NCBI GenBank assembly: GCA_009778055.1
Contig: WRKN01000017.1
Span: forward strand, 1-20,878
Length of the DNA stretch: 20,878 nucleotides
Reading direction: 5' to 3'
DNA from: Synergistaceae bacterium
GTDB taxonomy: Bacteria > Synergistota > Synergistia > Synergistales > Aminobacteriaceae
In this document: positions 1-6,817 of the stretch, piece by piece
Layout of the letters: the number at the start of each line of letters is the position of its first letter
How positions within the stretch are numbered: position 1 is the stretch's first letter
Notes under the pieces: model-generated
The model's input: only the letters and a program-made list of their open reading frames with translations
Told to the model about the DNA's origin: nothing
The model's database searches: none
Position numbers and translations under genes: made by a program

Positions 1-257
1 TGATAATTTTTCCGGTTCAAATTGCCTGTCAAAGCAGCTTTTTTAGCGGCTGCGTCGGAGAAATTCAAGCCTTTTTGACCGCTGACAATCAGCGATTTTG
101 AAGGAATACAGCCGATATTAATGCAAGTTCCGCCGTACATCCGCGTCGATTCTTCAATGACGGCAACCGACTCGCCTTTTGCCGCCAAGAATTTCGCCAA
201 AGTTTTGCCGCCTTTACCAAAGCCGATAATAATATTTCTATAGATTGATTTTTCCAT
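1..257 (-). CDS. RclA/YkgC-like FAD/NAD(P) disulfide oxidoreductase, N-terminal part
   Basis: Partial gene: the start is in the window and the C-terminus lies beyond base 1. The 85 visible residues open with MEKSIYRNIIIGFGKGGKTLA, a Rossmann dinucleotide-binding turn. They continue into YGGTCINIGCIPSK (about residues 41-54), the redox-active CxxxxC of class I pyridine nucleotide-disulfide reductases. The phrases GFGKxGKTLA and YGGTCINIGCIP are characteristic of the RclA (YkgC) branch, linked in E. coli to hypochlorous acid and copper stress, rather than of lipoamide or glutathione reductases. The ATG at 257 is preceded by AAAGGA at good spacing. Base composition is clearly more AT-rich than the core genes to the right. 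The subfamily is an inference from the N-terminus only; membership of the wider reductase family is secure. Confidence 0.85.
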   Translation of the reverse strand, partial: MEKSIYRNIIIGFGKGGKTLAKFLAAKGESVAVIEESTRMYGGTCINIGCIPSKSLIVSGQKGLNFSDAAAKKAALTGNLNRKNY

Positions 258-359
258 TTTTGCTTTCCTTTTGGTTTAATTTTTTCCTCTGAAGCCACAA
301 TAGATAGATTTTGACTTCAGAATTCAGTATACCGCGTTTACACGAATATTTCCATAAGC

Positions 360-386
360 AAAACCCCGCTGAGAAGCGGGGTTTTT
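360..386 (-). terminator. Bidirectional Rho-independent terminator
   Basis: A perfect 11-base stem (360-370 with 375-385) closes a GAGA tetraloop, and T-runs flank it on both strands. It lies between the RclA-like gene and the decayed minus-strand frame ending at 403, so it may have served that decayed gene. It would also insulate the reductase gene from upstream leftward transcription. Confidence 0.8.
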
Positions 387-402
387 ACGCTGTATGGTTC
401 TC

Positions 403-842
403 TTAGTGACATTCATGGTTTGAGAAAGTTGCGTTGAAGTGATTTCCCCGCATCTTCAACCATGCAGCAGGCATCGCTGTATCCACCTTAAGCCTATCTG
501 AAAATAACTCGGGCTTCGGAAGTGATGCGGGTCAACCTCTTCCCGTTTCCCTTCAAGAGTTACGGACACCCCCTCACTCACCGCAACTATCTGCGCCGTC
601 GATACCATCAACAGGAGACGTTCCAGCTTCTGTGCGTCTCGGATACGTCCCAGGATATCCATGCAGACATGAGAACGCTTTTTGAAGCTATAATGCAAGT
701 TACCGCAGCAAGAAAAGTGGATAGATTTCGGTTATCTGGACAAACCTGTTGCATGATAGCTCTTCCAATCTGTATTATAGAGTTTAGACACGTTCAGCAT
801 CTTGGAATCGTAAGCGGACAAGATATAAAACAAATCACGTAA
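403..842 (-). pseudogene. Decayed reading frame, possibly a transposase C-terminus
   Basis: Reading leftward from about 842, one frame gives an uninterrupted protein-like stretch (RDLFYILSAYDSKMLNVS...) broken by an in-frame TAA near 725-730. It then continues with MHYSFKKRSHVCMDILGRI from 698. Near 530-540 the sense passes to another frame (PELFSDRLKVDTAMPAAWLK) that ends at a TAA at 403-405, shortly before the 360-386 terminator. A stop plus a frameshift that can be bridged into one coherent protein suggests a degenerate gene. The style resembles the C-terminus of an insertion-sequence transposase, but I do not recognise the family and found no terminal repeats. The rightward promoter for the HipA-like module lies inside it. 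Confidence 0.35.
749..778 (+). promoter_or_regulatory. Probable sigma-70 promoter of the split HipA-like module
   Basis: A -35 TTGCAT (749-754) is followed after 18 bases by a -10 TATTAT (773-778). This predicts a start near 785 and a leader of about 75 bases before the ATG at 861. There is no HipB-like regulator gene in view and no obvious long operator palindrome here. Confidence 0.45.
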
Positions 843-860
843 AGAAGAAAGGAAAATAAA

Positions 861-1280
861 ATGTTAAGAAAACTATATGTAACAACAAAGGCTTACGGCG
901 GCAAATGGGAAACAATCGGCGGGAAGGAAAAACTAATCGGAGGGAACCCCATACTCATCGGCATACTGACGGAACTTGAAAAAGAAAAATATCAGTTCGA
1001 ATACAAAACGGGAGGTAGCCGGGAGTTCAGAGTTATGATAAGCGAGTTCCCCAACGTTGCCAAAGTGTACACCGGCGAAGAAGTGGACAATTTCATCTAC
1101 AGAATAATTCCGAGAAGGGACAATACTTATGTCGGCGGCATAATGAAAACTCACAACATGACCGAGTACAGTGTGTGGGATTTACTCGTGGCCTGCGGAA
1201 CGTTCAGCGGCCATGACGACGCCTATCTGTATGAAGAACTGCCGGAAGGAACGGTTCTTTATGACTCTTTGATACACTAA
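861..1280 (+). CDS. HipA N-terminal-domain-only protein (HipS-like)
   Basis: A 139-residue protein without a kinase domain. Its order of motifs follows the N-terminal subdomain of HipA: a turn with IGILTELEKEKYQFEYK (about 33-49), a segment VMISEFPNVAKVYTGEEV (about 58-75) where HipA has its 'LS..LP...y.g..v' strand, an IPRR stretch in place of the LLPE turn, and SVWDLLVACGTFSG (about 103-116), like the 'fdLLaa.G.d' helix. The start has AAAGGA seven bases upstream. The kinase gene begins 44 bases downstream on the same strand. In HipBST of E. coli O127 a separate HipS corresponding to this subdomain neutralises the HipT kinase, so this protein may be the antitoxin or a regulatory subunit. The assignment rests on motif order by eye and is tentative; in strict terms it is a conserved-looking hypothetical protein next to a kinase. 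Confidence 0.6.
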   Translation: MLRKLYVTTKAYGGKWETIGGKEKLIGGNPILIGILTELEKEKYQFEYKTGGSREFRVMISEFPNVAKVYTGEEVDNFIYRIIPRRDNTYVGGIMKTHNMTEYSVWDLLVACGTFSGHDDAYLYEELPEGTVLYDSLIH

Positions 1281-1324
1281 ACTCGTTAAAATGCCTAATC
1301 TTTGCATGGAGGAATGATTGATTT

Positions 1325-2116
1325 ATGTGGTTTGCCGAGCGATATGAAGGCAGAGGGCAACTTCCCAACAAGGTTTGGCTGACAAATGAGCTTCAGGGAG
1401 TAGCCCTCTTTAAGCCGGATTCCACGCGCTTAGAAAGTGAAATAGAGTGCCATGTGTATAAGATTGCCGTGGCACTGGAAATTTCACATGCCATAACGGA
1501 GTTCTTGGAGATAAACAGCTCCGAGATACGAGGCATGTCCGGCAATGAGCGTATTCTAACTGGAACTTTAAGTTACAACTTCAAAACCGACCCAAACATG
1601 GACTATGTTCCCGTTGAAGAGCTGTTTCAAGAAAGCAACGGCGAAATATCCCCCACGGATTACGATTTTTCCAAAGAAATGACCACAAAGTCTTTTACTA
1701 TGGAGAACATACAAAACCATCTTCCGGTCATAGAAAAGGACACGGTTAACATGCTTTTCCTCGATTGTCTGGTAAGCAACAGGGACAGGCACGGACGAAA
1801 TTGGGAAGTCATGGTGGACAAGAACAGCGATCAGATTGTCGGAGTTGCCCCATTGTTCGACAACGACAAAAGCATGTGGAATTACCACGAGCCGAACAAT
1901 AAAAATGATTTTTGCAGAGTACCGTGGAAGCAAGGCGAAAGACCCCTGAAACACTACGAAATGTTCGAAAGGCTGGCCGAGCGCTACCCTGATCAGGTTG
2001 GAAACCTTCTTGAAAAATGCAAAAGCGCGGAGCTTAACCCGTTTGTGCAAGAACGCCATAAAGCAATGCAGGACATCTTTAGGCTTAAGAGGGAAAATTT
2101 GGAGTCAAAGGATTAA
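1325..2116 (+). CDS. HipA/CtkA-type serine/threonine kinase, without N-terminal HipA subdomain
   Basis: A 263-residue HipA-fold kinase, shorter than HipA (about 430-440 residues) and close to the compact CtkA/HipT class. Visible motifs: ALFKPD with a probable ATP-site Lys30; a following acidic helix ESEIECHVYKIA (about 38-49); the catalytic loop SNRDRHGRN (151-159) with Asp154 and Asn159; and the metal-binding PLFDND (177-181) in place of DFG. All expected catalytic residues are present, so it should be active. Known relatives phosphorylate aminoacyl-tRNA synthetases (HipA on GltX, HipT on TrpS) or act on host cells (H. pylori CtkA); the substrate here is unknown. GGAGGA lies 11 bases upstream of the ATG, and an in-frame stop just before it excludes a longer start. 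It is probably co-transcribed with the N-domain protein upstream. Base composition differs from the core genes, suggesting acquisition. Confidence 0.85.
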   Translation: MWFAERYEGRGQLPNKVWLTNELQGVALFKPDSTRLESEIECHVYKIAVALEISHAITEFLEINSSEIRGMSGNERILTGTLSYNFKTDPNMDYVPVEELFQESNGEISPTDYDFSKEMTTKSFTMENIQNHLPVIEKDTVNMLFLDCLVSNRDRHGRNWEVMVDKNSDQIVGVAPLFDNDKSMWNYHEPNNKNDFCRVPWKQGERPLKHYEMFERLAERYPDQVGNLLEKCKSAELNPFVQERHKAMQDIFRLKRENLESKD

Positions 2117-2120
2117 CTGG

Positions 2121-2185
2121 TCATACCAGTTTGAAATAAAAGGCCTAAAGTTAGAATAGCTAAAAGCAGTTTTGACAAGCACTTA
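2121..2185. repeat. 65-base direct repeat, copy 1
   Basis: Its first 49 bases (2121-2169) are identical to 20005-20053, and the next 16 differ at about four positions. It starts five bases after the kinase stop codon and runs into the YhcG-like remnant. On the minus strand both copies contain a promoter-like pair, TTGTCA here or TTGCCA in copy 2, then 17 bases, then TCTAAC. The nature of the element is unknown; it could be the end of an insertion element or a small dispersed repeat. Confidence 0.85.
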
Positions 2186-2275
2186 GAATTTGGCAGAGAT
2201 TTCTCGTTTGTCGGCGAAGAATATCGTGTTCAGGTAGGAAATACCGATTTCAATATCGACTTGCCACCGCCATAA
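2183..2275 (+). pseudogene. Remnant of a YhcG/DUF1016-type PD-(D/E)xK nuclease
   Basis: A 30-residue frame reads LEFGRDFSFVGEEYRV then QVGNTDFNIDL and stops after three prolines. This matches the core of the YhcG/DUF1016 nuclease domain, where a 'LELG.gFaFVGrQy.l.VG..DFyIDLLFyH' stretch carries the first catalytic acidic residues. Everything before the Leu at 2183 and after IDL is missing, and there is no start codon or ribosome binding site. It is a fragment left at the junction between the accessory block and the pcm gene. Confidence 0.65.
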
Positions 2276-2289
2276 CCGGCGAAAAATCG

Positions 2290-2940
2290 TCACAATCCTT
2301 TCATTCCCGTCAGGAGAGGGACGAATCGGCAATAGTCGTGCCACGCGTTGCGGAAACCGTGGTACGTTTTTTCTCTCACCAGAAGGCGCTGTCCCCCTGA
2401 TATTACGTTTACAGGAGCCACCAGGCGCCCGCCGAGCGCGAGCTGCCGGTCCCAGGCCGGCTCTATGCGCGATGACGCGGCCGTCACGATGATTCTGTCG
2501 TATGGGGCCTCCGGCTCGTACCCTTCGCTGCCGTCGCTGTAAATGACGGTCACGTCAAAATTCAAACTCGTCAGCTTTTCCCTGGCGCTGGCGGCTAAAA
2601 CTTCGATGCGCTCCAGCGACCAGACCCGAAGGCCGAAGGCCGCCAGTACGGCGGACTGGTAGCCCGAACCGGTCCCTATCTCAAGAACCTTCATTCCCGG
2701 CCCCGCCGCCAGAAGTTCGGTCATTTTGGCGACCATGTAGGGCTGCGATATCGTCTGACACTCTCCTATGGGGAGCGGGCGGTCTATATACGCGTCCCCG
2801 GCGCGTTCGTCCGGGACGAACATGTGCCTCGGCACGGAGGACATTACCTCCAGAACGCGGGGATCCCTGACGTCGCGCCCCGCTATCTGCTCCTTTACCA
2901 TATCGGATGCTTCTATGCGCCATTTTTGTATGTTTTGCAT
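2290..2940 (-). CDS. pcm: Protein-L-isoaspartate O-methyltransferase
   Basis: A 216-residue SAM-dependent methyltransferase that methylates L-isoaspartyl residues in damaged cytoplasmic proteins, starting their repair. Motif I is VLEIGTGSGYQSAVLA (85-100). The family's N-terminal segment with 'R.FvP......Ay.d.plpig..qtiSqPymva' is seen at 38-71, and the C-terminal LGGRLVAPV strand is present. Length is typical. The ATG at 2940 is chosen over a longer frame because GAGGT stands six bases upstream and residues before it have no family counterpart. It lies 19 bases after the priA-like gene and is the last core gene of the leftward run. No clear terminator follows before the YhcG remnant. Confidence 0.95.
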   Translation of the reverse strand: MQNIQKWRIEASDMVKEQIAGRDVRDPRVLEVMSSVPRHMFVPDERAGDAYIDRPLPIGECQTISQPYMVAKMTELLAAGPGMKVLEIGTGSGYQSAVLAAFGLRVWSLERIEVLAASAREKLTSLNFDVTVIYSDGSEGYEPEAPYDRIIVTAASSRIEPAWDRQLALGGRLVAPVNVISGGQRLLVREKTYHGFRNAWHDYCRFVPLLTGMKGL

Positions 2941-2959
2941 GTTGAGACCTCGTTTTTTT

Positions 2960-4798
2960 TTACTCGGACAACACGGTAACAACAGGAAACCCGGCGCCTG
3001 AGCGTGATATCTCGAAACGCGGCGCCAACGCAACCCTCAGCCTTTCGGTGGATTTCGCGGCAACCCACAGAGGAGAATTTTCCTCCCCCGAATCCATCGC
3101 CATAATATTCTCCCTTTCCAGCGATTCAATCAAGCCCCTTTTATTTTCATTTTTCGGTAAATCAATCTGAACCAGAAGCCCATAAGGAGGCAAGCCCAGT
3201 TTTTCGCGCTCGCGCAGCTCGCCTTTCCAGAAATGCCCCCACCCAAGCCGCAGGACGTTCCTCCATGAATCGCCGGAACCCCTGACCTGCATCAGCACGA
3301 CGCGTTCCCCGTTTTGAAGCCCGCGCCAGCATGATTCCCACACCATGCTGAACGCCTGAAACCTCGCGTTATAGTCGGCCTTGCGGGCCTCGGCGTCCGG
3401 GTCAAGCCACGCAACCAGCCCAACGTCAAGCGAGTCGCAAAGGGATAAAAGCCCGCGCGTCCCCAACATCAGCGACGGCTCCCCGGAATTTTTGCCCGGT
3501 TTGCCCGGTTCGCCCAGTATGACCGGGCGTCCTTTCATGAACTTGGCTGCCAGAGGCAGCAGTGCCTCCAGGCCGGGCCTTTTCCCAAGCAAAAGGCTCC
3601 CCCGGCAGGCGGGACAGCGGGACGGAAGCGACGTGCGCTCTCCGCACCTGAGGCAGCGAAGCCCCGCAATATCTCCCCTACTTTCGCTGCGCGTCGTTCC
3701 CTTGCAGCGTAAGCAGCACAGGGAAGCGCCGCAGTCGCAGCAGTATACCTCGCCGGCCTGCCCTTTGCGGTCCATGATCCAAAACGCCCAGCGCCCCTGC
3801 GCCAATACGGATTCCGTGCGCTCGATAAGGGAAGGAGCTATGGGCAGCCCTCCTTCCACGCCCGGAGTTTCTTTTTTAAAAGACCTGGCGTCGACGAACA
3901 CCAGGTTGCTGCGCTGAGGCTGCGCATGGTACTCCGGTTTGGAACGCATGTACGTTCTGGCCGACGGCATCCGCCCTCCAAGGATCAGCTTTGCCTTCAG
4001 GGTCAACGCGCGCCGGCCCACAATGCTGCGCGCGGAGATTTTCGGCGCGCGCGGCAAAATATACGCCGGGTTTGACTCGTCGTCCACTATCGCCTCATCG
4101 AAGCAAAGCGGAACGAACGCGGCCCCGCTGGAACCCACCACGACCCGCGCTTCCCCGGACGCCGTCCTTTTCCACGCGTCCCATAGTTTTTTGCCGCCGC
4201 CCGACGGCCACAGGAGCGCGTCGCTCTTTAGCGCTTCGGACATGCCGGCAAAAAAAGCGCTTGCCATCTCAACCTCGGGGAAAAGCAGCAGAGTGCGTTT
4301 TCCGCCCTCCGAAAGCGCGTCGCGGTAGTACGCGAAACGCTCCCCATCCACTGGATTGTAAAAAGAAACCTCATGGAAAGCCCGGTTGTCCTGGTCTTCC
4401 AGCCGGCTTGGCACGTACGAAAAGGAGTCGCCCCGCAAAATCTGAGCGGGACATATAAGCAGCAACGCCTCTCCCGCGCCGCAGAGGAACGTATTCCCCA
4501 TCCATCCGGCCAGATTCCATAGTTCGTCTCCCAGAACCGGAACATCGTCCAGAACGGCCTCCAGCGGCTTTAATTTAATATGGCCGGGCGGAGGGGCCTC
4601 TCCCGCGCCGCATACAAACCCGACGCGCTTTCCCGTCCTTACCGGAACCTTTACTCTCACGCCTTCCGCCAAATTGGAAGCGCCCTCAAAGGTATAGGTC
4701 AGGGTGTTCCACCAAGGCCCGGGAACCACCACGTCCACGTAATTAACGATCAAAGCAGTACGCGTCAGAACAGGCCGTCGGAGATAATCTTCTCCCAC
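2960..4798 (-). CDS. priA: PriA-like primosomal protein lacking helicase motifs
   Basis: 612 residues, against about 730-820 for a usual PriA (replication-restart helicase). The PriA plan is followed: N-terminal DNA-binding strand NYVDVVVPGPWWNTLTY; zinc region at 353-398 with paired cysteines (C356, C362/365, C382/385, C395/398); and the C-terminal stretch LPPYGLLVQIDL. The ATPase signatures are gone. Where Walker A GVTGSGKTEVY is expected there is SFYNPVDGERFAYY (about 145-158), DEEH is replaced by DDES (239-242), GSATPSLE by GGRMPSART (274-282), and motif VI QVAGRAGR by SMVWESCWRGL (484-494). It should not hydrolyse ATP in the normal way but may still bind DNA or primosome partners. The frame is intact and codon use is like its neighbours, so it is not a fresh pseudogene. 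The start is uncertain: a GTG at 4798 overlaps coaBC by 34 bases; a TTG at 4753 is possible. Confidence 0.85.
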   Translation of the reverse strand: MGEDYLRRPVLTRTALIVNYVDVVVPGPWWNTLTYTFEGASNLAEGVRVKVPVRTGKRVGFVCGAGEAPPPGHIKLKPLEAVLDDVPVLGDELWNLAGWMGNTFLCGAGEALLLICPAQILRGDSFSYVPSRLEDQDNRAFHEVSFYNPVDGERFAYYRDALSEGGKRTLLLFPEVEMASAFFAGMSEALKSDALLWPSGGGKKLWDAWKRTASGEARVVVGSSGAAFVPLCFDEAIVDDESNPAYILPRAPKISARSIVGRRALTLKAKLILGGRMPSARTYMRSKPEYHAQPQRSNLVFVDARSFKKETPGVEGGLPIAPSLIERTESVLAQGRWAFWIMDRKGQAGEVYCCDCGASLCCLRCKGTTRSESRGDIAGLRCLRCGERTSLPSRCPACRGSLLLGKRPGLEALLPLAAKFMKGRPVILGEPGKPGKNSGEPSLMLGTRGLLSLCDSLDVGLVAWLDPDAEARKADYNARFQAFSMVWESCWRGLQNGERVVLMQVRGSGDSWRNVLRLGWGHFWKGELREREKLGLPPYGLLVQIDLPKNENKRGLIESLERENIMAMDSGEENSPLWVAAKSTERLRVALAPRFEISRSGAGFPVVTVLSE

Positions 4799-5988
4799 AC
4801 GGCGTCGGCGACCTCTTCCTTGGCGCCGGAAATCGTAGTTTCGCCTCCGGCGCGCGGCATCATCCGCACCGTGTTGAAGTCCGAGCCAAAGCCTCCGCTC
4901 ACGTCCGACACGTCGTTGGCCAGCACAAGATCCAGTCCCTTGCGCTCCATTTTCGCGCGGGCGTTTTTTACAAGGTCGCCGGTCTCCGCCGCAAATCCTA
5001 TCAGAAATTGGCCGGGACGTTTGGCTGCCCCCGCTTCGGCGGCTATGTCCGGGGTCTGCTCCAACGTCAGGGACAGGTTTTCGCCGTGTTCTTTTTTTAT
5101 TTTGTGCCCGGTTACGCTAGGGGCGCGGTAATCTCCGACGGCCGCCGCCTTTATCACGCAGTCCGCCCATTCCAGGTTCTCCATTACGGCGTCGCGCATT
5201 TCAATTGCCGACACGACATTACGTATCTCCAGGCCATGATAAAAATTTTCGGGGGCGGAGGGGACGGGTCCCAAAACCACCCGGGCGTCCGCGCCTCTGT
5301 ACCAGGCGGTACGCGCCATCGCCAGCCCCATTTTACCGCTCGAGGGATTGGATATGAAGCGCACCGGGTCGATATACTCCCTCGTGGGCCCGGCAGTGAC
5401 GAGGACGCGCTTGCCGGTCATATCGCGCCGGGGCGAGAGGGCGCGGAATATCTCCTCCAGAATGACGCCGGTTTCCGGCAGCCGTCCTTTGCCCTCGTAT
5501 CCGCAGGCCAGCACGCCGAACTCCGGGTCGACGACCCGCACGCCCCGTTCCGCTAAAATACTTAAATTCCTGCGCGTGGCCGGATTGTCGAACATGTGTG
5601 CGTTCATGGCGGGAAAGAGCAAAACAGGGGCGCGCGCGGCCAGAAGCGCGGCCTCCACTATACTCGCGGCCCGTCCGTGCGCCGCGCCGAACGCGGTGTT
5701 GGCCGTGCAGGGAGCGACTACAACAACATCAGCCCAGTCGGCCAGGCTGATGTGTGGAATTTCAAAACCTCGCGAGGCGGAAAGAAAGTCGTCCTCCAGC
5801 CACACCCGGCGTCCGGAAAGCGTGGATATCGCCAGCGGGCTGACAAGAGTTTCCGCCGCCCTGGTCATGACCGCCTCGATCTCGCAGTCCAGCTTTTTCA
5901 GGCGGCTGACGAGGTCGGGAATCTTATAGGCGGCGATTCCCCCCGTTACGCATAGAAGTATCTTACGGGAACGTTTCCACGCAAGCAT
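4765..5988 (-). CDS. coaBC: Bifunctional phosphopantothenoylcysteine decarboxylase / phosphopantothenate-cysteine ligase
   Basis: 407 residues. CoaC and CoaB fused as usual, they make 4'-phosphopantetheine for coenzyme A. The flavin-dependent decarboxylase half has VTGGIAAYK (14-22), active-site His79 in PHISLADWAD, PAMNAHMF (126-133) and the flap cysteine in ACGYEGKGRL (161-170). The ligase half begins at about 191 with VLVTAGPTREYIDPVRFI, then NPSSGKMG (214-221), AAAVGDYR and HKIKK. The ATG at 5988 lies 26 bases inside the rpoZ frame, implying translational coupling. No good Shine-Dalgarno is visible, and residues encoded upstream of this ATG have no family counterpart. Confidence 0.97.
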   Translation of the reverse strand: MLAWKRSRKILLCVTGGIAAYKIPDLVSRLKKLDCEIEAVMTRAAETLVSPLAISTLSGRRVWLEDDFLSASRGFEIPHISLADWADVVVVAPCTANTAFGAAHGRAASIVEAALLAARAPVLLFPAMNAHMFDNPATRRNLSILAERGVRVVDPEFGVLACGYEGKGRLPETGVILEEIFRALSPRRDMTGKRVLVTAGPTREYIDPVRFISNPSSGKMGLAMARTAWYRGADARVVLGPVPSAPENFYHGLEIRNVVSAIEMRDAVMENLEWADCVIKAAAVGDYRAPSVTGHKIKKEHGENLSLTLEQTPDIAAEAGAAKRPGQFLIGFAAETGDLVKNARAKMERKGLDLVLANDVSDVSGGFGSDFNTVRMMPRAGGETTISGAKEEVADAVWEKIISDGLF

Positions 5989-6229
5989 CTGGGGAGGGAT
6001 TGGAATCAGGGGCCTTTTCCAGTTCTTCGACCCACGTTCCGGGTAATTCGCCGTTTTCAATCTCCAAAAGCGCGGAGGACAGGTATTTTTCGTTTGCCGG
6101 TTCCGCGCCGTCGAGTTCCGTCTTCTGCTCGCTCAGCCAACGCGCCCTGGCCGCCACCAACGCGGTGATTTTATATTTGTTGTGTACGCCGCACTTGTTC
6201 TCCAGGGCGTCTATATCGTAGAATTTCAT
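5963..6229 (-). CDS. rpoZ: DNA-directed RNA polymerase omega subunit
   Basis: An 88-residue protein, the usual size for omega, the small subunit that helps assemble RNA polymerase around beta-prime. The core NKYKITALVAARARWLSEQ (about 16-34) corresponds to the family's 'n.YelvlvaAkRArql' helix. The C-terminal half is acidic and poorly conserved, as expected. The ATG at 6229 overlaps the gmk stop as ATGA. A longer frame upstream runs back through gmk coding sequence and is not used. The order gmk-rpoZ-coaBC is a common bacterial arrangement and supports the call. Confidence 0.88.
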   Translation of the reverse strand: MKFYDIDALENKCGVHNKYKITALVAARARWLSEQKTELDGAEPANEKYLSSALLEIENGELPGTWVEELEKAPDSNPSPDACVETFP

Positions 6230-6807
6230 GCTTTCTCTACCTTCCTGCTGCTCAAAATTAAATCGCGCAATTCCTCGCACGCCTGTTCCAGGTTGTCGTT
6301 CACAATTATCCGGTCATACTCGGAGGAAAGCGCCATTTCCTTCTTCGCGTTTTCCAGCCTGAGGGCTATTTTATCCTCCGATTCGGTTTTACGCCGGCGA
6401 AGCCGCTTCTCCAGTGCGTCCAACGACGGCGGGGCGATGAATATCAGAACGCTTTCCGGCAAAATTTCCCTGATTTGCCGCGCTCCCTGAACGTCTATTT
6501 CAAGCAGCACGTCCTTCCCGGCGTCTGTCTCCCGCTCCACGCTTTCCAGCAGCGTTCCGTAACAGCAACCGTGAACGACGGCGTGTTCCAGAAACAACCC
6601 GCCGGCTACCTTATCCTCGAAGTCCCGTTCGGTCACGAAATGATAATCCACTCCGTCGCGCTCGCCCTCGCGCGGTTGGCGCGTGGTGCAGGAAACGGAA
6701 TAGACCAGGTCTTCAATGCCCGACAGGGCCATCGTCCTCAGCGTACCCTTGCCTGCCCCGCTCGGCCCGGCAATAACAAAAAGCCTGCCCTTGCGCATCC
6801 CCGACAT
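6226..6807 (-). CDS. gmk: Guanylate kinase
   Basis: 193 residues, typical for this enzyme, which phosphorylates GMP to GDP. The P-loop is GPSGAGKGT (14-22). The GMP-binding stretch SVSCTTRQPREGERDGVDYHFV (from about 37) carries the conserved arginines and tyrosine. The lid region is RRRKTESEDKIALRLENAKKE. The ATG at 6807 has AGGAGGT six bases upstream, which decides it over the Met at codon 4. It follows yicC by ten bases. Confidence 0.97.
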   Translation of the reverse strand: MSGMRKGRLFVIAGPSGAGKGTLRTMALSGIEDLVYSVSCTTRQPREGERDGVDYHFVTERDFEDKVAGGLFLEHAVVHGCCYGTLLESVERETDAGKDVLLEIDVQGARQIREILPESVLIFIAPPSLDALEKRLRRRKTESEDKIALRLENAKKEMALSSEYDRIIVNDNLEQACEELRDLILSSRKVEKA

Positions 6808-6817
6808 TGAACACCTC

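Noticed and set aside
89..298. 69-residue leftward ORF at the left edge
   Set aside because: It is out of frame with the clear RclA-like reductase reading frame that covers the same bases.
2681..2923. Second leftward frame inside pcm
   Set aside because: It overlaps the well-supported pcm frame and has low-complexity Arg/Gly-rich sequence typical of a shadow frame.
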